Shown in pieces: positions 46,274-54,462 of a DNA stretch of 64,000 bases. The notes under the pieces were generated by a model. The model was not told the DNA's origin, made no database searches, and saw nothing but the letters and a program-made list of their open reading frames with translations. Within the stretch, counting starts at the first letter, position 1. The number at the start of each line of letters is the position of its first letter. Origin of the DNA: JBECKS01 sp964557005 (GTDB taxonomy: Bacteria; Pseudomonadota; Gammaproteobacteria; Pseudomonadales; JBECKS01). Both the position numbers and the translations under genes were made by a program. Where the stretch lies: contig CAZKYI010000008.1 in NCBI GenBank assembly GCA_964557005.1, positions 56,289 through 120,288 of the forward strand, in the 5' to 3' direction.

Positions 46274-46839
46274 ATGATATATATATATATAAGAAATTAA
46301 TCACATTTGGCACTTTATCTATCGTTGCTTCAATCATGCTGAGTGCCTGTCTCGACAGTAGCAGCAGCTCCAAAAAGAAAAAGACGACTGATGAAGATGA
46401 TGATCAACCACAAGTCACCATCGTCAGAGACATAACTCTGAATGTAAGCCCACCCACCTACTTTGATTTCTCTGCCGATGAAGTTTCAGAAACAGATTCA
46501 GCTGATATGGACATCGGTGGAACATCCAATGAAACCCTGAATTTCGGTGGTGAGTATATGGCAAATCGGGGATCAGAGCGTTTCGTGCTGTTGCTTGCAG
46601 ACTCCGGTAGTCTGGAGGATATTCCTGAAATCCCTGAGCATGCTGATGCAGCCCCCTGGATAACAAACAGTTGGGATTTTACTGACGGAACCCTTGGGCA
46701 ACCCATTTCGGTCGGTCAACTGTGGGTTGTTTATACGGTGGAAGGCCATTATGCGGTAATGGAAATCACAGCAGCGGTAGCAAATGAATCGTTCACCTTT
46801 GATTATGTCTACAAGGACGACGGCTCCAGAGATTTCTAA
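46274..46839 (+). CDS. Lipoprotein gene, start out of frame through an (AT)7 repeat (phase-variable candidate)
   Basis: GAGG (46265-46268) is five bases before ATG 46274, and the ATG runs straight into seven AT units. As sequenced, translation from it stops after six codons. The downstream frame (open from 46267 on) encodes a textbook lipoprotein signal, KKLITFGTLSIVASIMLSAC, joined to a Ser/Lys/Asp-rich linker and a ~130-residue acidic domain ending at 46839. Removing one AT unit, or adding two, puts ATG in frame. No other start exists before the signal peptide; ATG 46336 would give a protein lacking it. So the gene is OFF here, by slippage, or by an assembly or sequencing error. Domain unknown. 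Confidence 0.75.
46277..46290 (+). repeat. Dinucleotide microsatellite (AT)7 at a start codon
   Basis: Seven AT units directly after ATG 46274; 14 bases, two more than a multiple of three. Confidence 0.95.
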
Positions 46840-46890
46840 CAAGCTATAACTCTGTACAGGTATCTGCGTTAAGCGTGGGTACCTGTCATT

Positions 46891-47928
46891 TCAGGCATCA
46901 ACCCTGCCGTGCTGTGCCATCTTTCGATAAATACTCGGCGTTGTGCCATACCAATGATGAAAAGTTCTGCTAAAGCTACGGCGATTGGCAAACCCTAATT
47001 GCTCACTAATGCTTTCCATGGATTCATTGGTAGCTGCCAGTTTTTCCGTTGCGTATTCCATTCTTGCTTCCAGTTGTATTTGCGAAAAACTGGTATTTTC
47101 TGCTTTTAATTTTCTCTGCATGGCACGCACGGAAACACCCATCGTCTTCGCCACCAGAGCCACCTTGCCACGCGTTAATTCAATATCAGAGCGCATTTGC
47201 TCCAACACCCTGGCTTTGTAACCGTGCTTGTTGAGCGCACCCTGAATGAGATATTTCAGCTCCCGCTCTGCTTTTTCGTTTTCCTTCGGCAAAGCACTCA
47301 CCAAGGGCAAATCCAGCAAGCTTAAATCCCAAACTACGGCGTTGTAGGTTGCGCCCGCTTCAATCGGCCCCTGAAAAATTTTCTTGTACTCGGACAAGGG
47401 GCCATTCAGCCTGAAACCCAGAATCAGTTTTTTCAAGCGATACTGTTCGCCCAATAACAATTTGCCAAAGCGGTCGATGAGCGTAAAAATCATTTCGATA
47501 TAAACCGAACGCAGGTTTTCAGGACACTGCTCTGAAATTGCCACCACAATCTGCGCTTCCCCTGTTGCAGGTTTTTCCTTTAACTCGAAATGATAAAAAG
47601 GGCTAAAACGCTCGAATAACGCCAATGCTCTTACTGCATCACGCGCAGTGGCGGAGGTGGTAATAAAGCGTTCAAAATCGGGTAGATAATCAAAACCCAA
47701 ATCACTGCCGATATACAACCCAAGCGTCGGCAATTCACTTTTAACCAGCATGGACTGCAAAAAGCGATTCATGGTGGAAAATGGAATCAGGGCATCGGTG
47801 ATTTTCAGAATCTTGTCATCGAGTTCTGACATCTCCAGCAGCTTTGGCACGCTCATGCCCATACGCACAGCCACCTTGACCATGCTGGGAATTGAAATCG
47901 CTGGTATTTGAATTTCGTCGTCAATCAT
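46891..47928 (-). CDS. AraC-family transcriptional regulator
   Basis: 345 residues: N-terminal ligand-binding domain of the OruR/ArgR-like AraC group (~20-205) and a C-terminal double helix-turn-helix (~250-340) ending in the family signature (S-I-S-E-Q-L-G-F-x-x-R-R-S-F-S-R-x-F-x-x-W-x-G-x-T-P-S). It is divergent from the aldehyde dehydrogenase gene and probably controls it. Effector unknown; regulators of this subgroup often sense aromatic, amino-acid or lipid-derived compounds. Confidence 0.88.
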   Translation of the reverse strand: MIDDEIQIPAISIPSMVKVAVRMGMSVPKLLEMSELDDKILKITDALIPFSTMNRFLQSMLVKSELPTLGLYIGSDLGFDYLPDFERFITTSATARDAVRALALFERFSPFYHFELKEKPATGEAQIVVAISEQCPENLRSVYIEMIFTLIDRFGKLLLGEQYRLKKLILGFRLNGPLSEYKKIFQGPIEAGATYNAVVWDLSLLDLPLVSALPKENEKAERELKYLIQGALNKHGYKARVLEQMRSDIELTRGKVALVAKTMGVSVRAMQRKLKAENTSFSQIQLEARMEYATEKLAATNESMESISEQLGFANRRSFSRTFHHWYGTTPSIYRKMAQHGRVDA

Positions 47929-48048
47929 AAGTGCTGGTTTTCAGGCTTTGGAATTCATTATATGGCACAAAAAACGACAAAAAAAGTGTGCGGAAAAGTA
48001 ACGCAATTTCACAGGGAATCTATAAAAAACCCCTGTATCTGTAAGGGT

Positions 48049-48077
48049 TTGACACTCTCTGGATAATACATTACAAC
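48049..48077 (+). promoter_or_regulatory. Possible promoter of the aldehyde dehydrogenase gene
   Basis: A perfect -35 TTGACA (48049-48054) with, 17 bases on, only TACAAC (48072-48077). A small inverted repeat CCCT...AGGG precedes it (48031-48046). Activator-dependent start is plausible given the divergent AraC gene. Confidence 0.35.
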
Positions 48078-48105
48078 AAGCCTCCCATCTCTAGAGGATA
48101 TTCCC

Positions 48106-49551
48106 ATGGTCGCTAACATCGCAGAGTTTGCCAAACCCAACGTAGAAATCGAATACTTGCGCAAAGTTCACAAACTTCAACAAGAAGCATTCCGTAAAAA
48201 CCCTTACCCTTCTTACGCTGTACGAAAAGCCAATCTGGCAAAATTGAAACATGCACTCAAGAAATTCCAGCGGCAGCTGATTGAAGCCATGAATGAAGAT
48301 TTTGGTGGTCGTGGTGTCGTCGAATCGACCATGGCTGATGTGGTAATGGCTCAAAATGCCTGCGCGCATAATGCGAAACATCTCGCCAAGTGGATGAAAT
48401 CCTCAAAGCGCAGCCCTGGCATTATGAATATCCCTGGCAAGGCAGAAGTGATGTATCAACCACTGGGTGTGATTGGTGTGATTTCTCCGTGGAATTATCC
48501 CGTACAATTGGCGGCCATTCCTCTGGCGGGCGCTTTGGCAGCGGGTAACCGTTCAGTGATTAAAATGTCGGAATTCACGCCTAAAACAGGCATGGTTTTC
48601 AAGGAAGCGATGGCCAGTGCTTTCTCTGAAGACGAAGTGGCAGTGATTTTAGGTGAAGCCGATGTCGCTGTAGAATTTTCAAAACAGCCCTGGGATCACC
48701 TTGTGTTCACTGGTGCAACGTCCATTGCCTATCATGTTATGCGTGCTGCTGCGGAACATTTAACACCACTGACACTGGAACTGGGCGGCAAATCACCCAC
48801 CATTCTTGATCCTGCTGTCGATATGGAAGATGCCTGCCCGAAAATTGCATTCGGTAAAGGTATGAATGCAGGCCAAACCTGTATTGCACCCGACTATGTA
48901 CTCTGCCCTGAAAATCGTGTGGACGAATTTGTTAAAACCATGAGCAAAACGGTTGCAGGTATGTACCCTCGTATTAAAGACAATCCTCACTACACCTGTG
49001 TTGTGAATGATCGCCAGTTCCAACGTCTTCAAGGTGTATTGAAAGATGCAGAAGAAAAAGGCGCGAAGATTCTTCCTGTGAATCCTAAAAACGAAGATTT
49101 GAGCGACTCACGCAAAATGCCTTTGCACATTGTGGTGAATGGCACTGACGATATGAAAGTTCTGCAAGATGAAATTTTTGGTCCCATTCTGCCCGTGGTT
49201 GCCTATAAAACCATTGATGATGCCATTGATTATGTGAACGACCGTCCACGTCCATTGGCACTGTATTACTTTGGCCATAACAAGGCTAACGAAGAAAAAA
49301 TTCTTAAAAACACTCACGCAGGTGGCGTTTCAATTAATGAAACCGTTATTCATGCCAGTGTTGAAAGTTTACCCTTTGGAGGTATTGGACCAAGTGGTAT
49401 GGGGCATTATCACGGCGCTGAAGGTTTCAGAACTTTCAGTCATGCCAAAGGTATTTACCGCAAAGGGAAACTTAACCTGGCTAAATACGTGGCCTATCCG
49501 CCTTATGACACAGGTTTCAAGAAAAAAGCGATGGAAGCGCTTTCCAAATAA
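48106..49551 (+). CDS. Aldehyde dehydrogenase, coniferyl-aldehyde-dehydrogenase-like
   Basis: 481 residues, the ALDH class 3-like length. The catalytic Glu lies in LTLELGGKSPT and the nucleophilic Cys in NAGQTCIAPDYV. PWNYPVQLAAIPLAGALAAGN is the NAD-binding region. The subgroup resembles coniferyl aldehyde dehydrogenase (CalB), which includes long-chain and aromatic aldehyde enzymes. It could oxidise aldehydes from the hydrocarbon oxidised by the monooxygenase, but they are 11 kb apart and this is only a suggestion. AGAGGAT precedes the ATG; a strong terminator follows. Confidence 0.9.
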   Translation: MVANIAEFAKPNVEIEYLRKVHKLQQEAFRKNPYPSYAVRKANLAKLKHALKKFQRQLIEAMNEDFGGRGVVESTMADVVMAQNACAHNAKHLAKWMKSSKRSPGIMNIPGKAEVMYQPLGVIGVISPWNYPVQLAAIPLAGALAAGNRSVIKMSEFTPKTGMVFKEAMASAFSEDEVAVILGEADVAVEFSKQPWDHLVFTGATSIAYHVMRAAAEHLTPLTLELGGKSPTILDPAVDMEDACPKIAFGKGMNAGQTCIAPDYVLCPENRVDEFVKTMSKTVAGMYPRIKDNPHYTCVVNDRQFQRLQGVLKDAEEKGAKILPVNPKNEDLSDSRKMPLHIVVNGTDDMKVLQDEIFGPILPVVAYKTIDDAIDYVNDRPRPLALYYFGHNKANEEKILKNTHAGGVSINETVIHASVESLPFGGIGPSGMGHYHGAEGFRTFSHAKGIYRKGKLNLAKYVAYPPYDTGFKKKAMEALSK

Positions 49552-49567
49552 ATACCTGAAAGTAGTT

Positions 49568-49598
49568 AAAAATACCCACTTTATGTGGGTATTTTTTT
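49568..49598 (+). terminator. Intrinsic terminator of the aldehyde dehydrogenase gene
   Basis: AAAAATACCCAC / GTGGGTATTTTT with a five-base loop and T7; symmetric, so it can also serve the convergent thioesterase gene. Confidence 0.93.
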
Positions 49599-49608
49599 GC
49601 CTGTACCT

Positions 49609-50121
49609 TTACCCATCTCGTTGTAATAAATCTCTGGTCACCAAGCGTTGCTGACGTCTGATTTCAGCTTCGCGATAGCGGCGTTCCTGTATCACGCCTT
49701 CGGGCACAAATTCGGGCACCACACTGGCTCGATTCTGTTCATCCAAAGCGACGAAAGTAAAATAGGCAGAAACAACATGATGCTTGTCACCGCTATAGGA
49801 ATTTTCGGCCTCGACTCGCACACCAATTTCCATCGAGCTTCTCCAACTACGATTGACTCTCGCAAAAAAAATCAGCGTGTCATTTTCTTTTACTGGCGCT
49901 AAAAAATGCATGGAATCAACCGAAGCCGTCACACAAACCTGACCACTGTGTCGCTCTGCAACCACCAAGGCCAAACGATCACACTCAGCCATGATCACAC
50001 CACCAAACGCCGTTTTATGTGCATTTAAATCATTAGGAAAAACCTTATAGATATGTCCTGAAATTTCAGATTGACTTGCTTTCATCGTTTTCACAACCTT
50101 ATTAAATAACTCTGTCTTCAA
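49609..50121 (-). CDS. Acyl-CoA thioesterase, YciA-type hotdog
   Basis: 170 residues. Hotdog signature NAHKTAFGGVIMAECDRLA (N-x-x-x-x-x-F-G-G-x-x-M, with the Asp further along) and the central VDSMHFLAPVKENDTL, as in YciA/acyl-CoA thioester hydrolases. It hydrolyses acyl-CoA in the cytoplasm. It lies 28 bases from the DUF1993 gene upstream on the same strand. Confidence 0.85.
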   Translation of the reverse strand: MKTELFNKVVKTMKASQSEISGHIYKVFPNDLNAHKTAFGGVIMAECDRLALVVAERHSGQVCVTASVDSMHFLAPVKENDTLIFFARVNRSWRSSMEIGVRVEAENSYSGDKHHVVSAYFTFVALDEQNRASVVPEFVPEGVIQERRYREAEIRRQQRLVTRDLLQRDG

Positions 50122-50149
50122 TTTGGGGGAAGTTCATAACATCTTGGAA

Positions 50150-50674
50150 TTAGCTTGGAAAATTAATTTTCATCGCACCCATAAAATCTGCCTTGCCCAG
50201 TGGCACACCATTCATGCGCATCATGTTGTAGGTAGTGGTTGCATGGAAATATAAATTGGGAATCGAAAACGAATGCACAAAACTTTCAGCCGTAAACGGC
50301 AATTCCAGTTTACCCATGCGGAAAACCACTGTTTCACCAAAACGGCTGTTAATCTCGTCTTTGGAAATGGCTTTCAGCTTCTGTTTGCTTTCTTCCAAAA
50401 CCTGAATCAAACCTGCGAAATCTTTTTCGGGTAAATCTTTAGACGGGCCAAAGCTTCCTTCAAGTAAGCCTTGCGCAGCATGCAAGGAATGGTGAGCAAC
50501 AGAATATACCTGAAACGAAAAAGGCAGCATGTCGGGCACCAACTGAAACGAAACAAAACCATCCGGGGTTTGACCCACTTCCTGAAAAAAGCTTTCACTC
50601 TTTTTCAGAATTTTGATCGTCGCCCCAACAACACGTAAATAATTTTCAACACTGGCCTCATACAAGCTAATCAT
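50150..50674 (-). CDS. DUF1993 family protein
   Basis: 174 residues, all-helical, soluble. The pattern matches the DUF1993 proteins common in proteobacteria, thought to have a DinB-like four-helix fold: a P-D-M-L-P-F-x-x-Q region near residue 50 and a conserved F-H-A-T-T-x-Y-N-M-M-R-x-x-G-V-P-L-G-K-x-D-F near the end. Function unknown. Confidence 0.82.
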   Translation of the reverse strand: MISLYEASVENYLRVVGATIKILKKSESFFQEVGQTPDGFVSFQLVPDMLPFSFQVYSVAHHSLHAAQGLLEGSFGPSKDLPEKDFAGLIQVLEESKQKLKAISKDEINSRFGETVVFRMGKLELPFTAESFVHSFSIPNLYFHATTTYNMMRMNGVPLGKADFMGAMKINFPS

Positions 50675-50729
50675 TTTGGTTCTCCTGTGAAAAATATCAC
50701 GCCGAGCAGCGTACCTGTGTTTCAGACAT

Positions 50730-50758
50730 AAAAAAACCCACTCATGGTGGGCTTTTTA
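50730..50758. terminator. Orphan intrinsic-terminator hairpin
   Basis: AAAAAACCCAC / GTGGGCTTTTT with a five-base loop. No gene runs into it: the DUF1993 gene starts 55 bases to the left and points away, and the next gene starts 280 bases to the right on the + strand. It may be left over from a gene replaced by the accessory DNA on its right, or end a small leftward RNA. Confidence 0.75.
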
Positions 50759-51040
50759 TAATAGGTGATGGTGTATTTCACCTAATCATTCCAACCTTTC
50801 ATACTAACCAACATATTGCGATTGAATAACAAAAGCGAACCACCAAAGTTTTAGTATTGAATTTACTGATGTTCCGTCATACCATCTTGGCAGGAATCGA
50901 ACGCCACGGTTGTGAGTGACCGAAAAGACGATGTTCTAAAATGACCTGCCCTTCGGCTGACCTTTGTTAAACCGCTGGCATGGTTGTACTTAAACGCTCA
51001 CGACAACCGAACAAGCCCAGCCGTTTAAACGGAGGTTGCT
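50759..51040. other. Intergenic stretch at the left edge of the accessory region
   Basis: No protein gene. Contains a fragment, read on the minus strand at ~50883-50905, with a T-loop-like GTTCGATTCC but no complete tRNA fold, and an AAACGGAGG ribosome site for the gene at 51041. Likely the junction of inserted DNA with the older chromosome. Confidence 0.5.
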
Positions 51041-51652
51041 ATGCAACATATCACAAAACTTTGCGCGGATAATCTGCGCACCTTTACCAACGACAATTAC
51101 GGTATCAAGCTGAAAGCCTCGCATGCGCACGAACTAGTGGCAGCGTATTTCGGATACCAATCCAGAGCAGCTTTACTGGCAGATACCGAACACTCGCTCA
51201 GCAATCTGCGCCAAGCCAGCACCATTGTTCTTTTCCCCACTGCCCACATCGACCAGCGCCGCAAAAGCCTTCAAGGGTTATCTCCTGATCTTCCCGATAC
51301 CTACACGCTGGCTGAGGGAGCGTATCTTGGTCTGATTTCTGAAAAATGGATTTTGAGCAAGATATGGCCAACCTATGAATTGTTGGCGACCTCCCTCGCA
51401 GATGAGTATTTGCGTCAGCAAAATATAGAGGGAATCTATCGCGCTCCCGTGCGCGAAGACGTAAAAGTAGAACGTGAAAACAACGGAGTACGCATGATTG
51501 TCTTGCGGTTCTATCAGGTTCCTAGAGATGAAGGTGGTGTGCATGAGGTAAACATTATCACTACCATCAGGCTCCCACGCGTTGCAGGCCATATCGGTTA
51601 TGCCAATCCAGAAATCTCCATGAAAACCGAAAATCTGGGGGTGCGGAGATGA
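51041..51652 (+). CDS. Plasmid/ICE-type hypothetical protein
   Basis: 203 residues, strong ribosome site (GGAGG eight bases before ATG). The N-terminal LKASHAHELVAAYFGYQSRAALLAD pattern is a helical motif I associate with hypothetical proteins of plasmids and integrative elements. The rest is globular with no known domain. Overlaps the HNH gene by four bases (ATGA), so the two form one unit. Function unknown. Confidence 0.75.
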   Translation: MQHITKLCADNLRTFTNDNYGIKLKASHAHELVAAYFGYQSRAALLADTEHSLSNLRQASTIVLFPTAHIDQRRKSLQGLSPDLPDTYTLAEGAYLGLISEKWILSKIWPTYELLATSLADEYLRQQNIEGIYRAPVREDVKVERENNGVRMIVLRFYQVPRDEGGVHEVNIITTIRLPRVAGHIGYANPEISMKTENLGVRR

Positions 51653-52668
51653 CAAAGGTAAGCGTACATAATTGCCACCTAGAAGTGGATTGCACCTATG
51701 ATGATGAACGATATTCGGTTCGGGATAACGGCGCAGTTTTGCGCCACCCTCGTGCAGGCAAACGTCCGCGCCCGACCGATAACCAGTGGACGTTCGGAAA
51801 GCCCAACGACCAAAATGGCTATATGTACATCTCGCAGGCACGCATCCACAGGATCGTGGCTACCGCATTCCATGGCCAGCCGCCCACACCAGAGCATGTC
51901 GTTGATCATATCGACACGAATCGCCGAAATAACCGACCCGAAAACCTGCGCTGGCTGACGCGACTGGAAAATGCGCTGCTCAACCCTATCACGGTAAGCC
52001 GGATTGAGTTCATCTGCGGTAGTATTGAGGCTTTTTTAGAAGACCCCTCAATCTTGCGCAATAATAGCCTTGACCGTAACTTTGAATGGATGCGGACAGT
52101 CAGCCCTGAAGAAGCACAAGTCTGTCGGGAACGTATGCATATCTGGGCGAAAAGCGATAAGCCGACTTCTGGTGGTGGCTCTTTGGGGGAATGGGTTTTC
52201 AAACCCGTTCGAACCAACTCTCCTCGAAAAATCTCAAAGGAGATCCTGCGTATGGTACTGGCTGCTCCTCCAGAAATTCCTGATCTGGTCATGGCAAAAA
52301 CCCCAGGGGCAGCCCAGCGCGAATGGCGTGTTCCGACCGAATTCCCATGTTGCCCGCAGAAACCTGAAAACGAGCCAATTACAGCGTATGCAGAAAATTT
52401 GACGGCGGGAGCTATATTTTCCCGCAACAATCTCTCAACACATACAGTTTTAGAGGTTGCTCTCATTGATGACAGTCAAGCTATCTGCGTGATGTGTGAA
52501 TCAGACGGATTGAAACCGTGGTCGCTTGCAAAAATCAGCTTTGAAGATGGGTTGTATGTGCATACAAGTATCAGCACATTTTTCAGCAAAGAAGGTGCAG
52601 AAAAACAATTTTGCCTTACTCGCGGTTTTGAGTGGACTGGTGGCGACTCCATCGATGATTACTGCTGA
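51649..52668 (+). CDS. HNH endonuclease-domain protein
   Basis: 339 residues. An HNH module lies at ~residues 65-115: IHRIVATAFHG...VVDHIDTNRRNNRPENLRWLT (His pair plus Asn, the NUMOD/HNH form found in homing and mobile-element nucleases). The remaining ~220 residues are unassigned. It cuts DNA, by family. Coupled to the preceding plasmid-type gene; part of the accessory block. Confidence 0.8.
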   Translation: MTKVSVHNCHLEVDCTYDDERYSVRDNGAVLRHPRAGKRPRPTDNQWTFGKPNDQNGYMYISQARIHRIVATAFHGQPPTPEHVVDHIDTNRRNNRPENLRWLTRLENALLNPITVSRIEFICGSIEAFLEDPSILRNNSLDRNFEWMRTVSPEEAQVCRERMHIWAKSDKPTSGGGSLGEWVFKPVRTNSPRKISKEILRMVLAAPPEIPDLVMAKTPGAAQREWRVPTEFPCCPQKPENEPITAYAENLTAGAIFSRNNLSTHTVLEVALIDDSQAICVMCESDGLKPWSLAKISFEDGLYVHTSISTFFSKEGAEKQFCLTRGFEWTGGDSIDDYC

Positions 52669-52708
52669 CTTTCTCGAACACTTTTATAATTTTAAAGAGG
52701 TGTCAAAC

Positions 52709-52753
52709 ATGAAAATAAAACTTGAGCAGCGTAAGGCCAGAAAAGCGGCGTAA
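52709..52753 (+). CDS. 14-codon micro-ORF
   Basis: ATG 52709 to TAA, preceded by AAAGAGGTG at ideal spacing. It encodes MKIKLEQRKARKAA, strongly basic. Either a short real peptide or the 5' end of a gene cut off at an insertion junction. Evidence is only the ribosome site. Confidence 0.3.
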   Translation: MKIKLEQRKARKAA

Positions 52754-52760
52754 AAAATTT

Positions 52761-53990
52761 TTATAAATTAAATTTATTACAATAATTTTCAAAATACACA
52801 CGATCTCTTTGTGCATCCAGTCCGTAATCTTCCAGGGCATACACATGCTTGCCGTATTTATCCTTCTGACTACTTGCTACATGAGCCAATAGCTTTTCGG
52901 TAGTTTGCTTGTCACTTTTCCTGCCTAAAAATTCAAGAATACCTGAAACAGTTTCTAGCGGATTTTGTACAAAATTTTTGTAATCCACATCGTAGAACTG
53001 GGAAGATTTGTTAGAAAGTTTTTCACGCACTTGTACCGATTGATTTAAACAAGCACTCCAATAATCCAGTTGATCTTTGCCAATCTGCACGGCATCAATG
53101 TCATCTGAAAAAGTAGAACGCAAGTGCCAGGCAAAACTACACACGGAACCCATCACTTCCATAGGATCACGGTGTGTTTGAATAATACGCGCATCGGGAT
53201 AAACAGAAAGCAACTGCTCAAGCACAGGCAGATGAAATGGCGTTTTAAACAACGCTTGCTGCTTAGGAAAATCCGAGAGCCAGTTTTGGGCAAAGCGTTT
53301 ATGAAATTGCAAAGATTTCAAAGCGTCGTACTGCTTGAACCATTGGTAATATTCTGGAATTTCATAACAAAACCAGAACTGCCCTGTATAAAAATCAAAT
53401 TGGGTGATGGCTATACACTCTTGTGGAATCAAGGCACCAAAATCGTGAATGGTTCGAATGGCAGGTGTAAGGTAAAAGAAGCCTTCAAATTCCCTGTGTG
53501 TTTGTTTGATGCGTGTATCGCTGTCCTTGGTAGCAAATTTCACGGGGGGTATGGGTTTATTAATCTCCCAACCCAGAGGTGCACGAAGACCTTCGACCTT
53601 GGCAAGCGTGTTAAACAAAGCTGTTGTACCTGTGCGAGGTAAACCCAAAATGAACACAGGTTCTTTAATTTTTCGTTCTAAAATTTCAGGGTGTTTTACA
53701 ATCCAATTATCAATTTCAAATCGATTCTTCACCGTGTTTTCTAACGAAAGTCTGGTGAGCAAACGCCCTATGGGATGCAGGTTCGCTGTTTCATTCAATC
53801 CTTTGCAAATAAGAGCCAGACGTTTTCTAAGTTCACTATAATCTTCATGGCCAGAAAGTTTTAACTTGCTTTCAACCGATTCAAAAATAGCATCGGCATC
53901 AAAGGTTTTTTGCTTAAATCCAAACTTTAATAAAGCGTTTCTCGTACCATTCAATGCCTTAATCGGTAGCGGTCGATAATGTGTTGGCAT
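52761..53990 (-). CDS. PAPS-dependent sulfotransferase-family protein
   Basis: 409 residues. 5'-phosphosulfate loop FILGLPRTGTTALFN at ~residues 113-127 and the 3'-phosphate region RIIQTHRDPMEVMGSV at ~residues 275-290. It belongs to the bacterial sulfotransferase group often linked to lipid or secondary metabolism. It is the last gene of the operon begun by the 1049-residue flavoprotein fusion, with eight bases separating it from the SnoaL-like gene. It presumably sulfates the product of that pathway. Confidence 0.88.
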   Translation of the reverse strand: MPTHYRPLPIKALNGTRNALLKFGFKQKTFDADAIFESVESKLKLSGHEDYSELRKRLALICKGLNETANLHPIGRLLTRLSLENTVKNRFEIDNWIVKHPEILERKIKEPVFILGLPRTGTTALFNTLAKVEGLRAPLGWEINKPIPPVKFATKDSDTRIKQTHREFEGFFYLTPAIRTIHDFGALIPQECIAITQFDFYTGQFWFCYEIPEYYQWFKQYDALKSLQFHKRFAQNWLSDFPKQQALFKTPFHLPVLEQLLSVYPDARIIQTHRDPMEVMGSVCSFAWHLRSTFSDDIDAVQIGKDQLDYWSACLNQSVQVREKLSNKSSQFYDVDYKNFVQNPLETVSGILEFLGRKSDKQTTEKLLAHVASSQKDKYGKHVYALEDYGLDAQRDRVYFENYCNKFNL

Positions 53991-53998
53991 AAAAACCC

Positions 53999-54421
53999 CT
54001 ATGAAGCTGGACTTTGAATATACATGCCATTTTCATCGAAGGCTTGAATATCACGATGCCCCATAATTACTCGCCAGCCTTTAGCTTGATCATGCTTTAA
54101 GGTCATAGAAAACCGTACACGCACTTTTTCAGGGGGCCGTCCTTTCATCTGAAAATCTTCATTATGAAAGCCCCAAGTCAAGCCTGTATCACCATCAACC
54201 AGTACGTTCAGTTCTTCAATACTGATGTTATAGCGCTCCATCAAATCAAAAAAGAATTGCGTAAAACCAAGACGATCAGCCTCTGCAATTTCAGCGCGCG
54301 GCATCATAGAGCGATAGCCATAACCAACAAACCAACCGGCATCAACATCTTCAGCGCGCCATTTGTCAAAAGCGTCGTATTGCTCGCGCAGATAGGTTTC
54401 CAATGATTCAGCTGTTGGCAT
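53999..54421 (-). CDS. SnoaL/NTF2-like protein
   Basis: 140 residues with the cone-like alpha+beta composition of the SnoaL-like (NTF2) fold: an N-terminal long helix, Y-D-A-F-D-K-W-R-A-E-D-V-D-A-G-W-F, then alternating beta strands ending in WRVIMGHRDIQAFD. Family members are polyketide/terpenoid cyclases, ketosteroid-isomerase-like enzymes or ring-hydroxylating dioxygenase small subunits; this one cannot be assigned. Between the fusion gene and the sulfotransferase, hence likely acts on the same substrate. Confidence 0.7.
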   Translation of the reverse strand: MPTAESLETYLREQYDAFDKWRAEDVDAGWFVGYGYRSMMPRAEIAEADRLGFTQFFFDLMERYNISIEELNVLVDGDTGLTWGFHNEDFQMKGRPPEKVRVRFSMTLKHDQAKGWRVIMGHRDIQAFDENGMYIQSPAS

Positions 54422-54462
54422 GGCACTCTCCTTTTTATTTCAGTCTTTTATAATTCTTGTAC

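Noticed and set aside
46856..46886. Hairpin ACAGGTA / TACCTGT after the switchable lipoprotein
   Set aside because: Long 17-base loop and no T run, so not called a terminator.
50883..50945. Possible tRNA on the minus strand (GGCAGG near one end, GTTCGATTCCTGCC near the other)
   Set aside because: The T-stem does not pair properly and no anticodon arm or D-arm can be drawn; at most a tRNA 3' remnant.
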